A DNA stretch of 7,039 bases from Bradyrhizobium sp. Its GTDB lineage: Bacteria; Pseudomonadota; Alphaproteobacteria; Rhizobiales; Xanthobacteraceae. Made by a program: the position numbers and the translations under genes. The stretch is from contig JAQGKJ010000524.1 of the NCBI GenBank assembly GCA_028290165.1, positions 1 to 7,039 of the forward strand, in the 5' to 3' direction. Below, piece after piece: positions 1 to 6,654 of the stretch (its first letter is position 1; each line of letters opens with the position of its first letter). The notes under the pieces were generated by a model. That model was not told the DNA's origin. It ran no database searches and saw nothing but the letters and a program-made list of their open reading frames with translations.

Positions 1-1
1 C

Positions 2-103
2 GAGGTCATTGGGGAAATCTCCCTGGTTCACGTCTCTGCCCGCAAAACCCATGTTACCAAAGCGCTCGGCGCGGAAAAAGTCAGCGCTACTGTCTATCCC
101 TGA
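2..103 (+). CDS. C-terminal end of an unidentified protein (partial, 5' end outside window)
   Basis: An open frame enters from the left edge in frame 2 and ends at TGA 101-103, giving 33 residues that finish ...GAEKVSATVYP. The frame alternates hydrophobic and polar residues (EISLVHVSA, KVSATVYP), which suggests closing beta strands of a folded domain. The third codon positions are mostly G or C, as in the neighbouring genes. The other forward frame I read across this stretch gives an unconvincing peptide rich in Cys, Arg and Ser. I do not recognise the family from this tail and assign no function. A 95-nt gap separates it from the next gene on the same strand. That it is coding at all is an inference from frame quality. 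Confidence 0.55.
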   Translation, partial: EVIGEISLVHVSARKTHVTKALGAEKVSATVYP

Positions 104-198
104 TATCCCCGTCATGCTGCATCGCCGGTGACATGGTTAAAAAACAGTGAAATCAACCCGTTGAAGAGTCCTTAAATAAATTCGCCGAACCTGCGCGG

Positions 199-1422
199 AT
201 GACGCGCGGAGTTCGTTTGTATCTCGTCGGCTCCTTCGTCCTTGTCTCGCTATCGGGCTGCGGCCGCGGATTTTTTCAGTCCGCGGAGCGCGAACCGTGG
301 CGGGCCGAGGCCGAAATCGCCTGCCTGAAATCCGGCGCCGTCAAGGAGACCCCCGAACTGGTCCGGATCAGCCCGATTTCGGGCCCGGGCGTTTGCGGCG
401 CCGAGTTTCCGCTCAAGGTCGCAGCGCTGGGCGAAAGCAGCGGCACGTTCGGTTTTGCCGACGATAATTTGCGGCCGCCCGGCAATATCGGCCGTACGCC
501 GCGCTGGCCGATCTCGCAGCCGCCTCCGCCGCAGGCCTCGCCTTCTTATCCCGACACTGCCGTGCGCCAGCCCAGCTACGGCGCGTCCTCCGGCGGCCCG
601 ATTTCATTGTCGGCGCCCGGCGTCGCGCCACCGGAAGAAGATGAGATCGATCTGCCGCCCGAGGGCACGCCTGGGTTGAAACAGACGCAGCACCGCGGAC
701 CCTATCAGGATACGCAAGGCTACCCGCCGCGCGAGCGCACTTCGGCGCCTTATTCGCAGCGGCCGGTTGCCGCCCCCGATGTGCTGCAGCCCCTGCCGCG
801 GCTCGGGCCCGCGCAAGGAAATTCCGTCGCAGCCTTTGGCCCGGTCGCGGTGAAGCCGGCCGCGACGCTGGCATGTCCGATCGTCTCGGTGCTCGACCGC
901 TGGCTTGCCGATTCCGTGCAGCCCGCGGCCCAGCGCTGGTTCGGCGCGCGCGTGGTCGAGATCAAGCAGATATCGGCCTATTCATGTCGCGGCATGAACG
1001 TCAATTCGAACGCGCATATTTCCGAGCACGCCTTCGGCAACGCGCTGGATATCGCAGGCTTCACGCTCGCCGACGGACGGCATATTTCGGTCAAGGACGG
1101 CTGGAGGGGCATGCCGGAAGAGCAGGGCTTTCTGCGCGACGTGCAGGCGGCGGCCTGCCAGCAATTCACCACCGTGCTGGCGCCGGGCTCCAACGTCTAT
1201 CACTACGATCATATCCACGTCGATCTGATGCGCCGTGCGTCGAGGCGCCTGATCTGCCAGCCGGCCGCAGTGTCGGGCGAGGAAGTCGCGGCGCGGGCAG
1301 GGGGACGCAACTCCTATGCGTCGCGCGACCCGTTTGTCACGGGATCGCTCGGCGGCAACAAACACGTGGTCCATCGGCACAAGCCCAGGGTCGACGAGGA
1401 AGACGAGTTCGAGGACGAGTAG
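199..1422 (+). CDS. Extensin-family lipoprotein, putative LAS-type peptidoglycan peptidase
   Basis: The 407-residue product starts with a lipoprotein signal: Arg at 3 and 6, a hydrophobic stretch at 7-19, and lipobox LSGC with the lipidated Cys at 21. It should be anchored in the envelope. Residues 36-80 hold a conserved-looking block with Cys42 and Cys66. Residues 92-205 are a Pro/Gly/Ser/Gln-rich low-complexity linker. Residues 222-353 match the bacterial extensin-like C-terminal domain (CPIVSVLDRWL, SAYSCRGMN). Within it, H277-x6-D284 and H338-I-H340 reproduce the zinc-ligand pattern of LAS metallopeptidases (VanY/M15-like), so cleavage of peptidoglycan peptides is the likely role; the plant-derived name 'extensin' says nothing about function. 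The tail is basic/His-rich (388-397), then acidic (399-407). The ATG at 199 lacks a good Shine-Dalgarno, but it places the lipobox at the usual distance. The upstream gap is AT-rich (about 126-180) and may hold the promoter, though I see no clear hexamers. Family call is firm; activity is inferred. Confidence 0.9.
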   Translation: MTRGVRLYLVGSFVLVSLSGCGRGFFQSAEREPWRAEAEIACLKSGAVKETPELVRISPISGPGVCGAEFPLKVAALGESSGTFGFADDNLRPPGNIGRTPRWPISQPPPPQASPSYPDTAVRQPSYGASSGGPISLSAPGVAPPEEDEIDLPPEGTPGLKQTQHRGPYQDTQGYPPRERTSAPYSQRPVAAPDVLQPLPRLGPAQGNSVAAFGPVAVKPAATLACPIVSVLDRWLADSVQPAAQRWFGARVVEIKQISAYSCRGMNVNSNAHISEHAFGNALDIAGFTLADGRHISVKDGWRGMPEEQGFLRDVQAAACQQFTTVLAPGSNVYHYDHIHVDLMRRASRRLICQPAAVSGEEVAARAGGRNSYASRDPFVTGSLGGNKHVVHRHKPRVDEEDEFEDE

Positions 1423-1524
1423 GAAGTTGCTTGAGTGCGACCGGTTGGCGTCGACCCCTGTGAACTCATAAACCCAGGGCGACGTCCGCGTTGCGCCAGG
1501 TTTGTTTGGCCCCCTGACGCAGCG

Positions 1525-2292
1525 TTACCATGCGAGCACCCCCTTCAGACCAGCATAGATTGAACCGCCGGCAGTCATGACGATGCCCATAAGCGGTCCC
1601 ATCGCGAGAAGCAGATCCTGGGCAATACGCGCCCTGCGCCGGAGTTGCTCTTCACCGACATGCTGACCAAGCGCTCTTGCTAGGGTGTAGGCAACGGCAT
1701 TTGGCTTGCCGCCGCCGGCCATTATCTTCGGGAGCGCCTGGAAGATCAGAAAGCCGATCATATTACCCGTGACAAAAGCGAGCGCTATACTCACGGCATA
1801 TTCGATCGCCTCGCGCCACTCGATCCACGGACCCGGGATGATAGGAACGTTGTCATTCAACCCGGTCACGGTGAGCATGCAGAAAATCGCGAAGATCGCC
1901 GTGACGACACCTGACAGGATGGCAGCACGAATTCCCGCTTTCTCGCGCGCATAGAGCGCCAGACCGAACGGCAAGGGAATGATTACCGAGGCCAGCCGCA
2001 GATAAATCGGCGTGACATTCAATACGATCGTGACGAGAACATGCGCGGCAACCAGCAGCGCGGCCGGTATCAGAAAGTATGTCACGACATATATAAAGCC
2101 GTTGCGAAAGGGATGGCGAAGCCTGCCAAGTTTCGCGTTGACATAACCCAGTTCGCGGCTCAACCGGTCCAGCTCGGAAACCGCCTCCTGGATTTCATGG
2201 ATTACCGGGCGGACGACGCGCAAGTCACGGGAGCAGTGCTTGCAGACTAGAGCTTCGTCCCTGACGGTTTCGGCGCAAAAGGGGCACTCCAT
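1525..2292 (-). CDS. Zinc-ribbon multi-pass membrane protein, function unknown
   Basis: The 255-residue product opens with a zinc ribbon (Cys3, Cys6, Cys17, Cys20; C-x2-C-x10-C-x2-C). A charged helical segment follows (about 31-60). Hydrophobic stretches at about 66-92, 97-114, 122-142, 164-187 and 228-247 suggest five membrane spans. A basic cytosol-like loop (RRRAR, 218-222) precedes the last span. The ribbon probably sits in the cytoplasm, because metal-loaded ribbons are rarely exported. It is the last gene of the minus-strand cluster. Its ATG overlaps the TGA of the preceding gene (TGATG, 2290-2294) and has no strong Shine-Dalgarno of its own, so translational coupling is likely. The first 24 residues closely resemble those of the upstream 69-residue protein, pointing to tandem duplication. 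I do not recognise a named family for the membrane part; membrane topology is read by eye. Confidence 0.85.
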   Translation of the reverse strand: MECPFCAETVRDEALVCKHCSRDLRVVRPVIHEIQEAVSELDRLSRELGYVNAKLGRLRHPFRNGFIYVVTYFLIPAALLVAAHVLVTIVLNVTPIYLRLASVIIPLPFGLALYAREKAGIRAAILSGVVTAIFAIFCMLTVTGLNDNVPIIPGPWIEWREAIEYAVSIALAFVTGNMIGFLIFQALPKIMAGGGKPNAVAYTLARALGQHVGEEQLRRRARIAQDLLLAMGPLMGIVMTAGGSIYAGLKGVLAW

Positions 2293-2501
2293 CAGACTAG
2301 TCGAAATTTCTTGTCGCGTTTGAGTTCTTCGAGTTCACGCTTGGCTCTCGACAATTCCTCCCGCGCGGCATCGCGCTTTCGAAACAGGTCGTCCCGTTCG
2401 TCGATCAGCGAGGCCGGCACGGCGATGTCGCGTGAACACGTGCCGCAAACCAGCGCGTCCGATACATTTTCTTGCGCGCAAAATGGACAAGTCCTCGACA
2501 T
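2292..2501 (-). CDS. Small zinc-ribbon coiled-coil protein
   Basis: The 69-residue product has a four-cysteine zinc ribbon (Cys5, Cys8, Cys19, Cys22). It is followed by a highly charged Glu/Arg/Lys helix from about 33 to 64 with a heptad-like pattern, expected to form a coiled coil. There is no signal peptide or membrane span, so it should be cytoplasmic. Cysteine spacing and the surrounding residues (CPFCA, DALVC, CSRD) match the N-terminus of the next gene. It may be a shortened paralogue able to pair with that protein through the helices. The ATG at 2501 lies 5 nt after the stop of the preceding gene, and its TGA overlaps the next ATG by one base. This tight packing on both sides, with a conserved metal site, supports a real gene despite the short length. 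The specific function is unknown. Confidence 0.8.
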   Translation of the reverse strand: MSRTCPFCAQENVSDALVCGTCSRDIAVPASLIDERDDLFRKRDAAREELSRAKRELEELKRDKKFRLV

Positions 2502-2506
2502 GGCGA

Positions 2507-2959
2507 TCAGGGTACCACCTTCAAAATGACGCTTGCGGTTCCGATGCGACCGTCCGAATCCTTGACGTCGATCCTGACCATGTGATCCCCCACAGGAAGC
2601 TCGACATCAGGGATGTCGATGCCGGCGTTCTGTACAAAAGCCTTTATGCGCGGCGTCAAATCGACATTTGGGGTTCTTAGGTAGGTCACTTTGACCGACT
2701 CCGGGTCGATCTTCGCGCCTCCGAAGGATTCGAACGTTACCTGGAGATGCATCGGGGAATGAACCGGCTCGCTTTCATCAACAAATTTGATCTTGGGTCC
2801 TCGGGTGACACCACGTCGATCCGTCGCAATGGCGCCCTTGGGTGGCGGCAGTCTGGCTTCTTCCTCGGTGATCAGAACATGGGCCGCGTAAACCGGCCTG
2901 ACTGCGGATGAGGCGAAGACCGAAGCGGCAATCGCAAATCCTGCAAACCAACTCCGCAC
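2507..2959 (-). CDS. Small exported beta-rich protein, Ig-like domain suspected
   Basis: I place the start at GTG 2957-2959, giving 150 residues, because AAGGAG (2967-2972, complement) lies 7 nt upstream. A longer reading from TTG 2981-2983 adds eight residues but has no ribosome binding site. The N-terminus is a signal peptide: a hydrophobic core at 4-20 and probable cleavage after VYA (25) or the next Ala. The mature part has a Pro/Arg-rich segment (37-58). From about 66 to 148 there are alternating beta-strand-like stretches (MHLQVTFES, SVKVTYLR, HMVRIDVKD, TASVILKV), including a DSDGR turn at 134-138 before the last strand. This resembles an immunoglobulin/cadherin-type sandwich of about 80 residues. 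It sits between the CHAT gene (30 nt upstream) and the zinc-ribbon gene (5 nt downstream), so co-expression is likely. It could be a partner, substrate or adhesion module of the CHAT protein; nothing in the sequence decides between these. Confidence 0.82.
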   Translation of the reverse strand: MRSWFAGFAIAASVFASSAVRPVYAAHVLITEEEARLPPPKGAIATDRRGVTRGPKIKFVDESEPVHSPMHLQVTFESFGGAKIDPESVKVTYLRTPNVDLTPRIKAFVQNAGIDIPDVELPVGDHMVRIDVKDSDGRIGTASVILKVVP

Positions 2960-2966
2960 GAGCTTT

Positions 2967-2972
2967 CTCCTT
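2967..2972 (-). promoter_or_regulatory. Shine-Dalgarno AAGGAG deciding a GTG start
   Basis: On the minus strand AAGGAG is followed by a 7-nt spacer and GTG at 2959. This is a near-ideal site and favours the GTG over the TTG located 24 nt further upstream. The site lies within the long-form reading of the gene, so an automatic call using the most upstream start would swallow it. Confidence 0.7.
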
Positions 2973-2989
2973 ACTGCGTTCAAAACGTG

Positions 2990-5900
2990 TTACCGCGCGC
3001 CACCGTCGCCGATGACCGAATAGGGAGCCCAAAACAGAGGGTGCGCGTAGGTGAATTCCGTTTTGCCGTCGGCGCCAGTATAGCCCGGCCCGTCCACCAG
3101 AGCCATCATCGCCTGTTGCAATGCCACGCCGCGCGTCAGCTTGGGATCGTCGGCCTGACGCTTGAACAGATCGGTGATCAGCTCCCGCGCCGACTCCGAA
3201 TGCACGGACCAGTTCGTCAGAAGCAGCGCCCGCGTCCCGGCGTAGAAGAACGCCCGACCCAGGCCGGATGCCGCTTCAGCGCCCGCGACGGTGCCTGCGC
3301 CGGTGTTGCAGGCCGACAAAACGACCCAGTCGGCGTCAAGCTTCAGTGCAAGAATTTCTTCCATCGTCAGCAGGCCATCGCCGTCGCTATCCGCCACCGC
3401 GGGAGCCGTCAAAGCCAGAGCAGGCTGGGTGAGTCCGTCAAGCTCGCCGGGCACCAATCCGTGGGTCGCAAAGGCGATGATCCTGAAGTTTGACAGATTC
3501 ATCGTCTTGACGTTCTTCTCGCTGGCGTCCTTACCGAGGTTGAGCACCTTGGCTGGATCGGCCTCTAGCGCGAGCGCGATAGATTTCAATTCCTCCGCCG
3601 TGTCCGGAAGTCGCGGCAGCTGCGCCAATTGCATGCTATCCACGCCGTCGAGCTTCGGTCCGTTGCGCCGCTTCAGGGGCACGCCGCGGGTCACATTGGA
3701 AGCATCGGCGACTTGCAACGGCCTGTCATCCCTGGCCGCATCTTCGGCCTGTTCCTTGCTGAACAGCGGGTCGCCGAATCCGATCATCGGCTGGCGTGAA
3801 GCGGTGCTGACGGGCAATTTGCGCAACGTGAGTAGCGCCGATATTGACGGCACCAGCGTCACTGCATGGGTTCGCGCAAGCCAGGGAACTTTCCTGTAGC
3901 TGGAAAACAGCGGATCGTCGTTCGGATCGATATTCGAAGGCTCGGTGGGCAACAAGGACAGCGGCAGCAAGCCGAGCGCGCCGTTCGTCACCACGATCAG
4001 ATTCTTTGCAGGTTTCCAATTCGCTTCGGTCGGCTTCAGCAGTGTTGCGTATAGATCGTAGGCAAGCGCCAGATCAAAGGCCGGAATATCGGAGATCATC
4101 GGGGCATTCGGTTCGAGCGCTTCGCGAAGCTTGTTGACCTTGGCGTTCAGGTCGCCGAGCTTCGTGTCGATGCGCGCAAACTGGACAGGCCCTTCCTTTC
4201 TGAGCACCCATACGAAACTGTCGGCTCGACCGAAGTAGAACGAGAGTAGCGCCTCGTCACCGGTCAGCTGTTTTTGCAAATCGGCGGGGCCGGGGGGCGG
4301 GGGATTCACCAGGTCTCCGTAACTGGGAAACTTCCTGGCGATGTCCTTCAACGCTTGCGAACGATTGGCCTGCAGACGCGCGATCTCGGCCTGAGTGCTT
4401 GTCAGCGCCTGTTCGTCGCGCTCCGATGTCGGCAAGGTCAGTAAATTGTTTAGCGTTGCTACCGCCGCGCCAATCTGCTTCTCGATGTCCTGCGAGGTGC
4501 GTACGAGTTGTGCCAGCACCGGATCCTTGGCGGCGGAACGCGCGGAAGATGCCTGCAGTGCGCGTTGCACCGATTGTCCGCGCAGCACGTCGGCATAGCC
4601 GAATGTTTCCTCGATGACGCTAGCCGGGACGATTAACGGATTGCGGCTAAGCAGCCGCAAGTAGCCCTCGATCACGAACCGTACCCGGCTCTCGCGGGCG
4701 GCGGCGGTGCTGCCGCTATCAGCGTCCCCGCTGCCTGAGATCGACAACAGAACGGGCAGGGATTCCTTGAAGGCTTGCAGCGATTCCTGCGTGTTTCCCT
4801 TGAGTGCAAGCGCGACTGCGTGAAACCCGCGCGATATCGCGGTATTGACACTCTTGTCTCCGGACCGCCGGCGCTCGCGCTCGAACGTACGCTGCGCGAT
4901 TTCGAGCGCGTTGTCGTTATTGCCCTGCGACAACATCACGACGACGCGCGCCAGGCCGCTGCTGACAAGGTCACGCCGCGATGGTTCCCAGTTGGCGGTC
5001 CAGACGTCGATCTGGTCGTAGAGCCTCGCTGCGGCGTCGTATTGACCTCTGAGATTCAGGATTTGCGCGAGGAACAATTGGGAATTGACCATCTGCACGG
5101 TTTCGGCGCCGTATCCCAGTCCCTGATATATGCTGATCACCTGGCGCTGCAGCTGCTCGGCATCCTGGTAACGCCCCTGTTCCTGGAGGACAAAGACCAG
5201 GACCGAGAGAATGCCGGCGGTATCTGCGTGAAACTTGCCGGACTTGCTGAGGCGGCTTAGCAGCGCGCGCCTGACGTCCGCCTCACCTTCACCGACGCGG
5301 CCTTGCGCTACTTTCGTCCGCCCTTCGAGCGCCAAAGCCCAATCCGCAAACCTTTCCGCTTCGCCCTCGGCGGGCCTGCTTTCCCATTGCGCATAGGTTT
5401 TCATCGAATTGGTATAGAGGATCGAAGCCTTGTGATAGGCACTCTCGGCCTGCACGAACAGGCCACGCGCTTCCTCGATACGTGCGTTGCTGTCTTCGAC
5501 GAGGGCCTGCCAGGCCATGCCGTAGATCGGGAAGACCGGCCAGCGCTGGGCTTCCGTCAGCAGGCTGCGATTCCGCGCGGCGTATGATTCCGCCTTGTTG
5601 ATGTCACCACTTCTGATGGACGCCAACACCGACGAGAAGTTCAGCCCGAACAGCTTTCCCTTGCTCTGGTTGGCAAACGTTGCCATCTGCTTTGTCTGCA
5701 GCGCGTTGGCGCGCTTTTCCTGTCCGGCATCCCGCAGCAGCCGCATCAGCAGTTGTTCGTATCGGCTGCCCCGATTATTGTAGTCGGCGCCGGACGCGTT
5801 GCTGACGGCGAGTTCGGCATCATCGAGCGCGTCACTTCGACCGATCAGCACTCTGGCCTGCGCGCGCTTGTAGTAAAAGTCGGCGAGGTCGGCGCCCTTC

Positions 5901-6364
5901 AGGCCTGCCGGCGCAGCCGCATCGGCCGCCGCCGTCAGCTTGGCGATCTGGACCGGGTCGGGTTTTTGCTGATCGAGAATCGCGCTGATGTCGGAAATCG
6001 TTCGCGGCGGCGCGACGAGGCTCGCCGCGGCATCGCTGGCTATTTCCGCTGCGCTGGGTTTCCCGGCGGTAGCCGGCGATTGCGAAAGTTTTTCCGCCGA
6101 GAACAACGCAGCCTTCGGGTGCGCAGCTGTCATGGCGCTTCTGACGCAGGATTGAACGATCGCTCTTGCCTTGCCAAAACACGCTTCGTGGGTACCCCCA
6201 CCTTGTTTACAGGCCATATAGGCCGGCTTGCCGCTCGATGCGCGGCAATTCTCGATCGCCTGATTCATTTCAAGCGCGGACAGCTGGGAATTTGCAAAGA
6301 CAGAAGCCGTTACAACGCAAAAGACCAGCGAGCGGCGAAAATGATAGCCTGCGATGTGCCCCAT
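2990..6364 (-). CDS. Exported TPR-CHAT protein, putative caspase-like cysteine protease
   Basis: The 1124-residue product starts with a signal peptide (FRR at 9-11, hydrophobic core about 12-24, cleavage near 25-30). The mature N-terminus has a four-cysteine segment (Cys40, 52, 62, 73). Residues about 130-640 are helical and TPR-like; the clearest repeats are near 379-500 (QGRYQDAEQLQRQ, RGQYDAAARLY). A charged helical stretch at 597-684 precedes the CHAT domain at about 699-1121. That domain shows the hallmark strands (LIVVTNGALGLLPLSLL, 789-805), catalytic His968 in FATHG and Cys1019 in LSACNTG, so the protease dyad is intact. An EF-hand-like loop (DSDGDGLLTMEE) occupies 992-1003. I chose ATG 6364 because it exposes the signal peptide and has GAGG at 6369-6372, only 4 nt away; ATG 6376 is the alternative. 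The frame stays open to 6862, but that extension reads into a repeat and hides the signal. It is the first gene of the four-gene cluster. Substrate and trigger are unknown. Confidence 0.9.
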   Translation of the reverse strand: MGHIAGYHFRRSLVFCVVTASVFANSQLSALEMNQAIENCRASSGKPAYMACKQGGGTHEACFGKARAIVQSCVRSAMTAAHPKAALFSAEKLSQSPATAGKPSAAEIASDAAASLVAPPRTISDISAILDQQKPDPVQIAKLTAAADAAAPAGLKGADLADFYYKRAQARVLIGRSDALDDAELAVSNASGADYNNRGSRYEQLLMRLLRDAGQEKRANALQTKQMATFANQSKGKLFGLNFSSVLASIRSGDINKAESYAARNRSLLTEAQRWPVFPIYGMAWQALVEDSNARIEEARGLFVQAESAYHKASILYTNSMKTYAQWESRPAEGEAERFADWALALEGRTKVAQGRVGEGEADVRRALLSRLSKSGKFHADTAGILSVLVFVLQEQGRYQDAEQLQRQVISIYQGLGYGAETVQMVNSQLFLAQILNLRGQYDAAARLYDQIDVWTANWEPSRRDLVSSGLARVVVMLSQGNNDNALEIAQRTFERERRRSGDKSVNTAISRGFHAVALALKGNTQESLQAFKESLPVLLSISGSGDADSGSTAAARESRVRFVIEGYLRLLSRNPLIVPASVIEETFGYADVLRGQSVQRALQASSARSAAKDPVLAQLVRTSQDIEKQIGAAVATLNNLLTLPTSERDEQALTSTQAEIARLQANRSQALKDIARKFPSYGDLVNPPPPGPADLQKQLTGDEALLSFYFGRADSFVWVLRKEGPVQFARIDTKLGDLNAKVNKLREALEPNAPMISDIPAFDLALAYDLYATLLKPTEANWKPAKNLIVVTNGALGLLPLSLLPTEPSNIDPNDDPLFSSYRKVPWLARTHAVTLVPSISALLTLRKLPVSTASRQPMIGFGDPLFSKEQAEDAARDDRPLQVADASNVTRGVPLKRRNGPKLDGVDSMQLAQLPRLPDTAEELKSIALALEADPAKVLNLGKDASEKNVKTMNLSNFRIIAFATHGLVPGELDGLTQPALALTAPAVADSDGDGLLTMEEILALKLDADWVVLSACNTGAGTVAGAEAASGLGRAFFYAGTRALLLTNWSVHSESARELITDLFKRQADDPKLTRGVALQQAMMALVDGPGYTGADGKTEFTYAHPLFWAPYSVIGDGGAR

Positions 6365-6654
6365 ATTGCCTCGCATCCGGCGAAGGACCGCGATCCAACT
6401 CCTGGAGGAGCATAACGCCGTCCGCTCTCGGGCGCCATAATCAACATGGAGTACCTGACCGGTATCTGTTCGCATTGCCGGAAGCCGCAGCCAACGGGTG
6501 CGCCTGCCGACGGCTCTGGCTGCTGACTCGGGTGTCGAGTTCCATTTCCAGAAAAAGTCCGTTTGCGCCTGACGCATCGAATTTAAGACTCTCGACCCAG
6601 CTCTTCGGCATTGCGCGCAACGGTAGATTTGTTGAGCCGGATCAATCTGATTTG
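6365..6654. other. Upstream leader of the CHAT operon, no gene supported
   Basis: This stretch holds the ribosome binding site of the CHAT gene (GAGG, 6369-6372) and must hold at least part of its promoter region if the cluster is transcribed from here. I found no pair of hexamers at proper spacing on the minus strand. Both strands have open frames across it, but neither has a recognisable domain, a good start site, or a signal of its own. A small hairpin is possible at 6526-6540 (ACTCG/CGAGT on the minus strand). I see no tRNA, riboswitch or terminator. Confidence 0.5.

Noticed and set aside
126..180. Possible sigma-70 promoter (GTGACA, 17 nt, AATCAA) before the lipoprotein gene
   Set aside because: The -10 match is poor and the region is simply AT-rich; not strong enough to annotate.
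873..1463. Plus-strand open frame of 196 codons inside the extensin-family gene
   Set aside because: It is a +1-shifted shadow over the conserved catalytic domain, Arg/Ala-rich, with no domain of its own.
1423..1524. Possible bidirectional terminator in the convergent gap
   Set aside because: Only weak 4-5 bp stems (such as CGAC/GTCG near 1438-1455) and no T-run on either strand were found.
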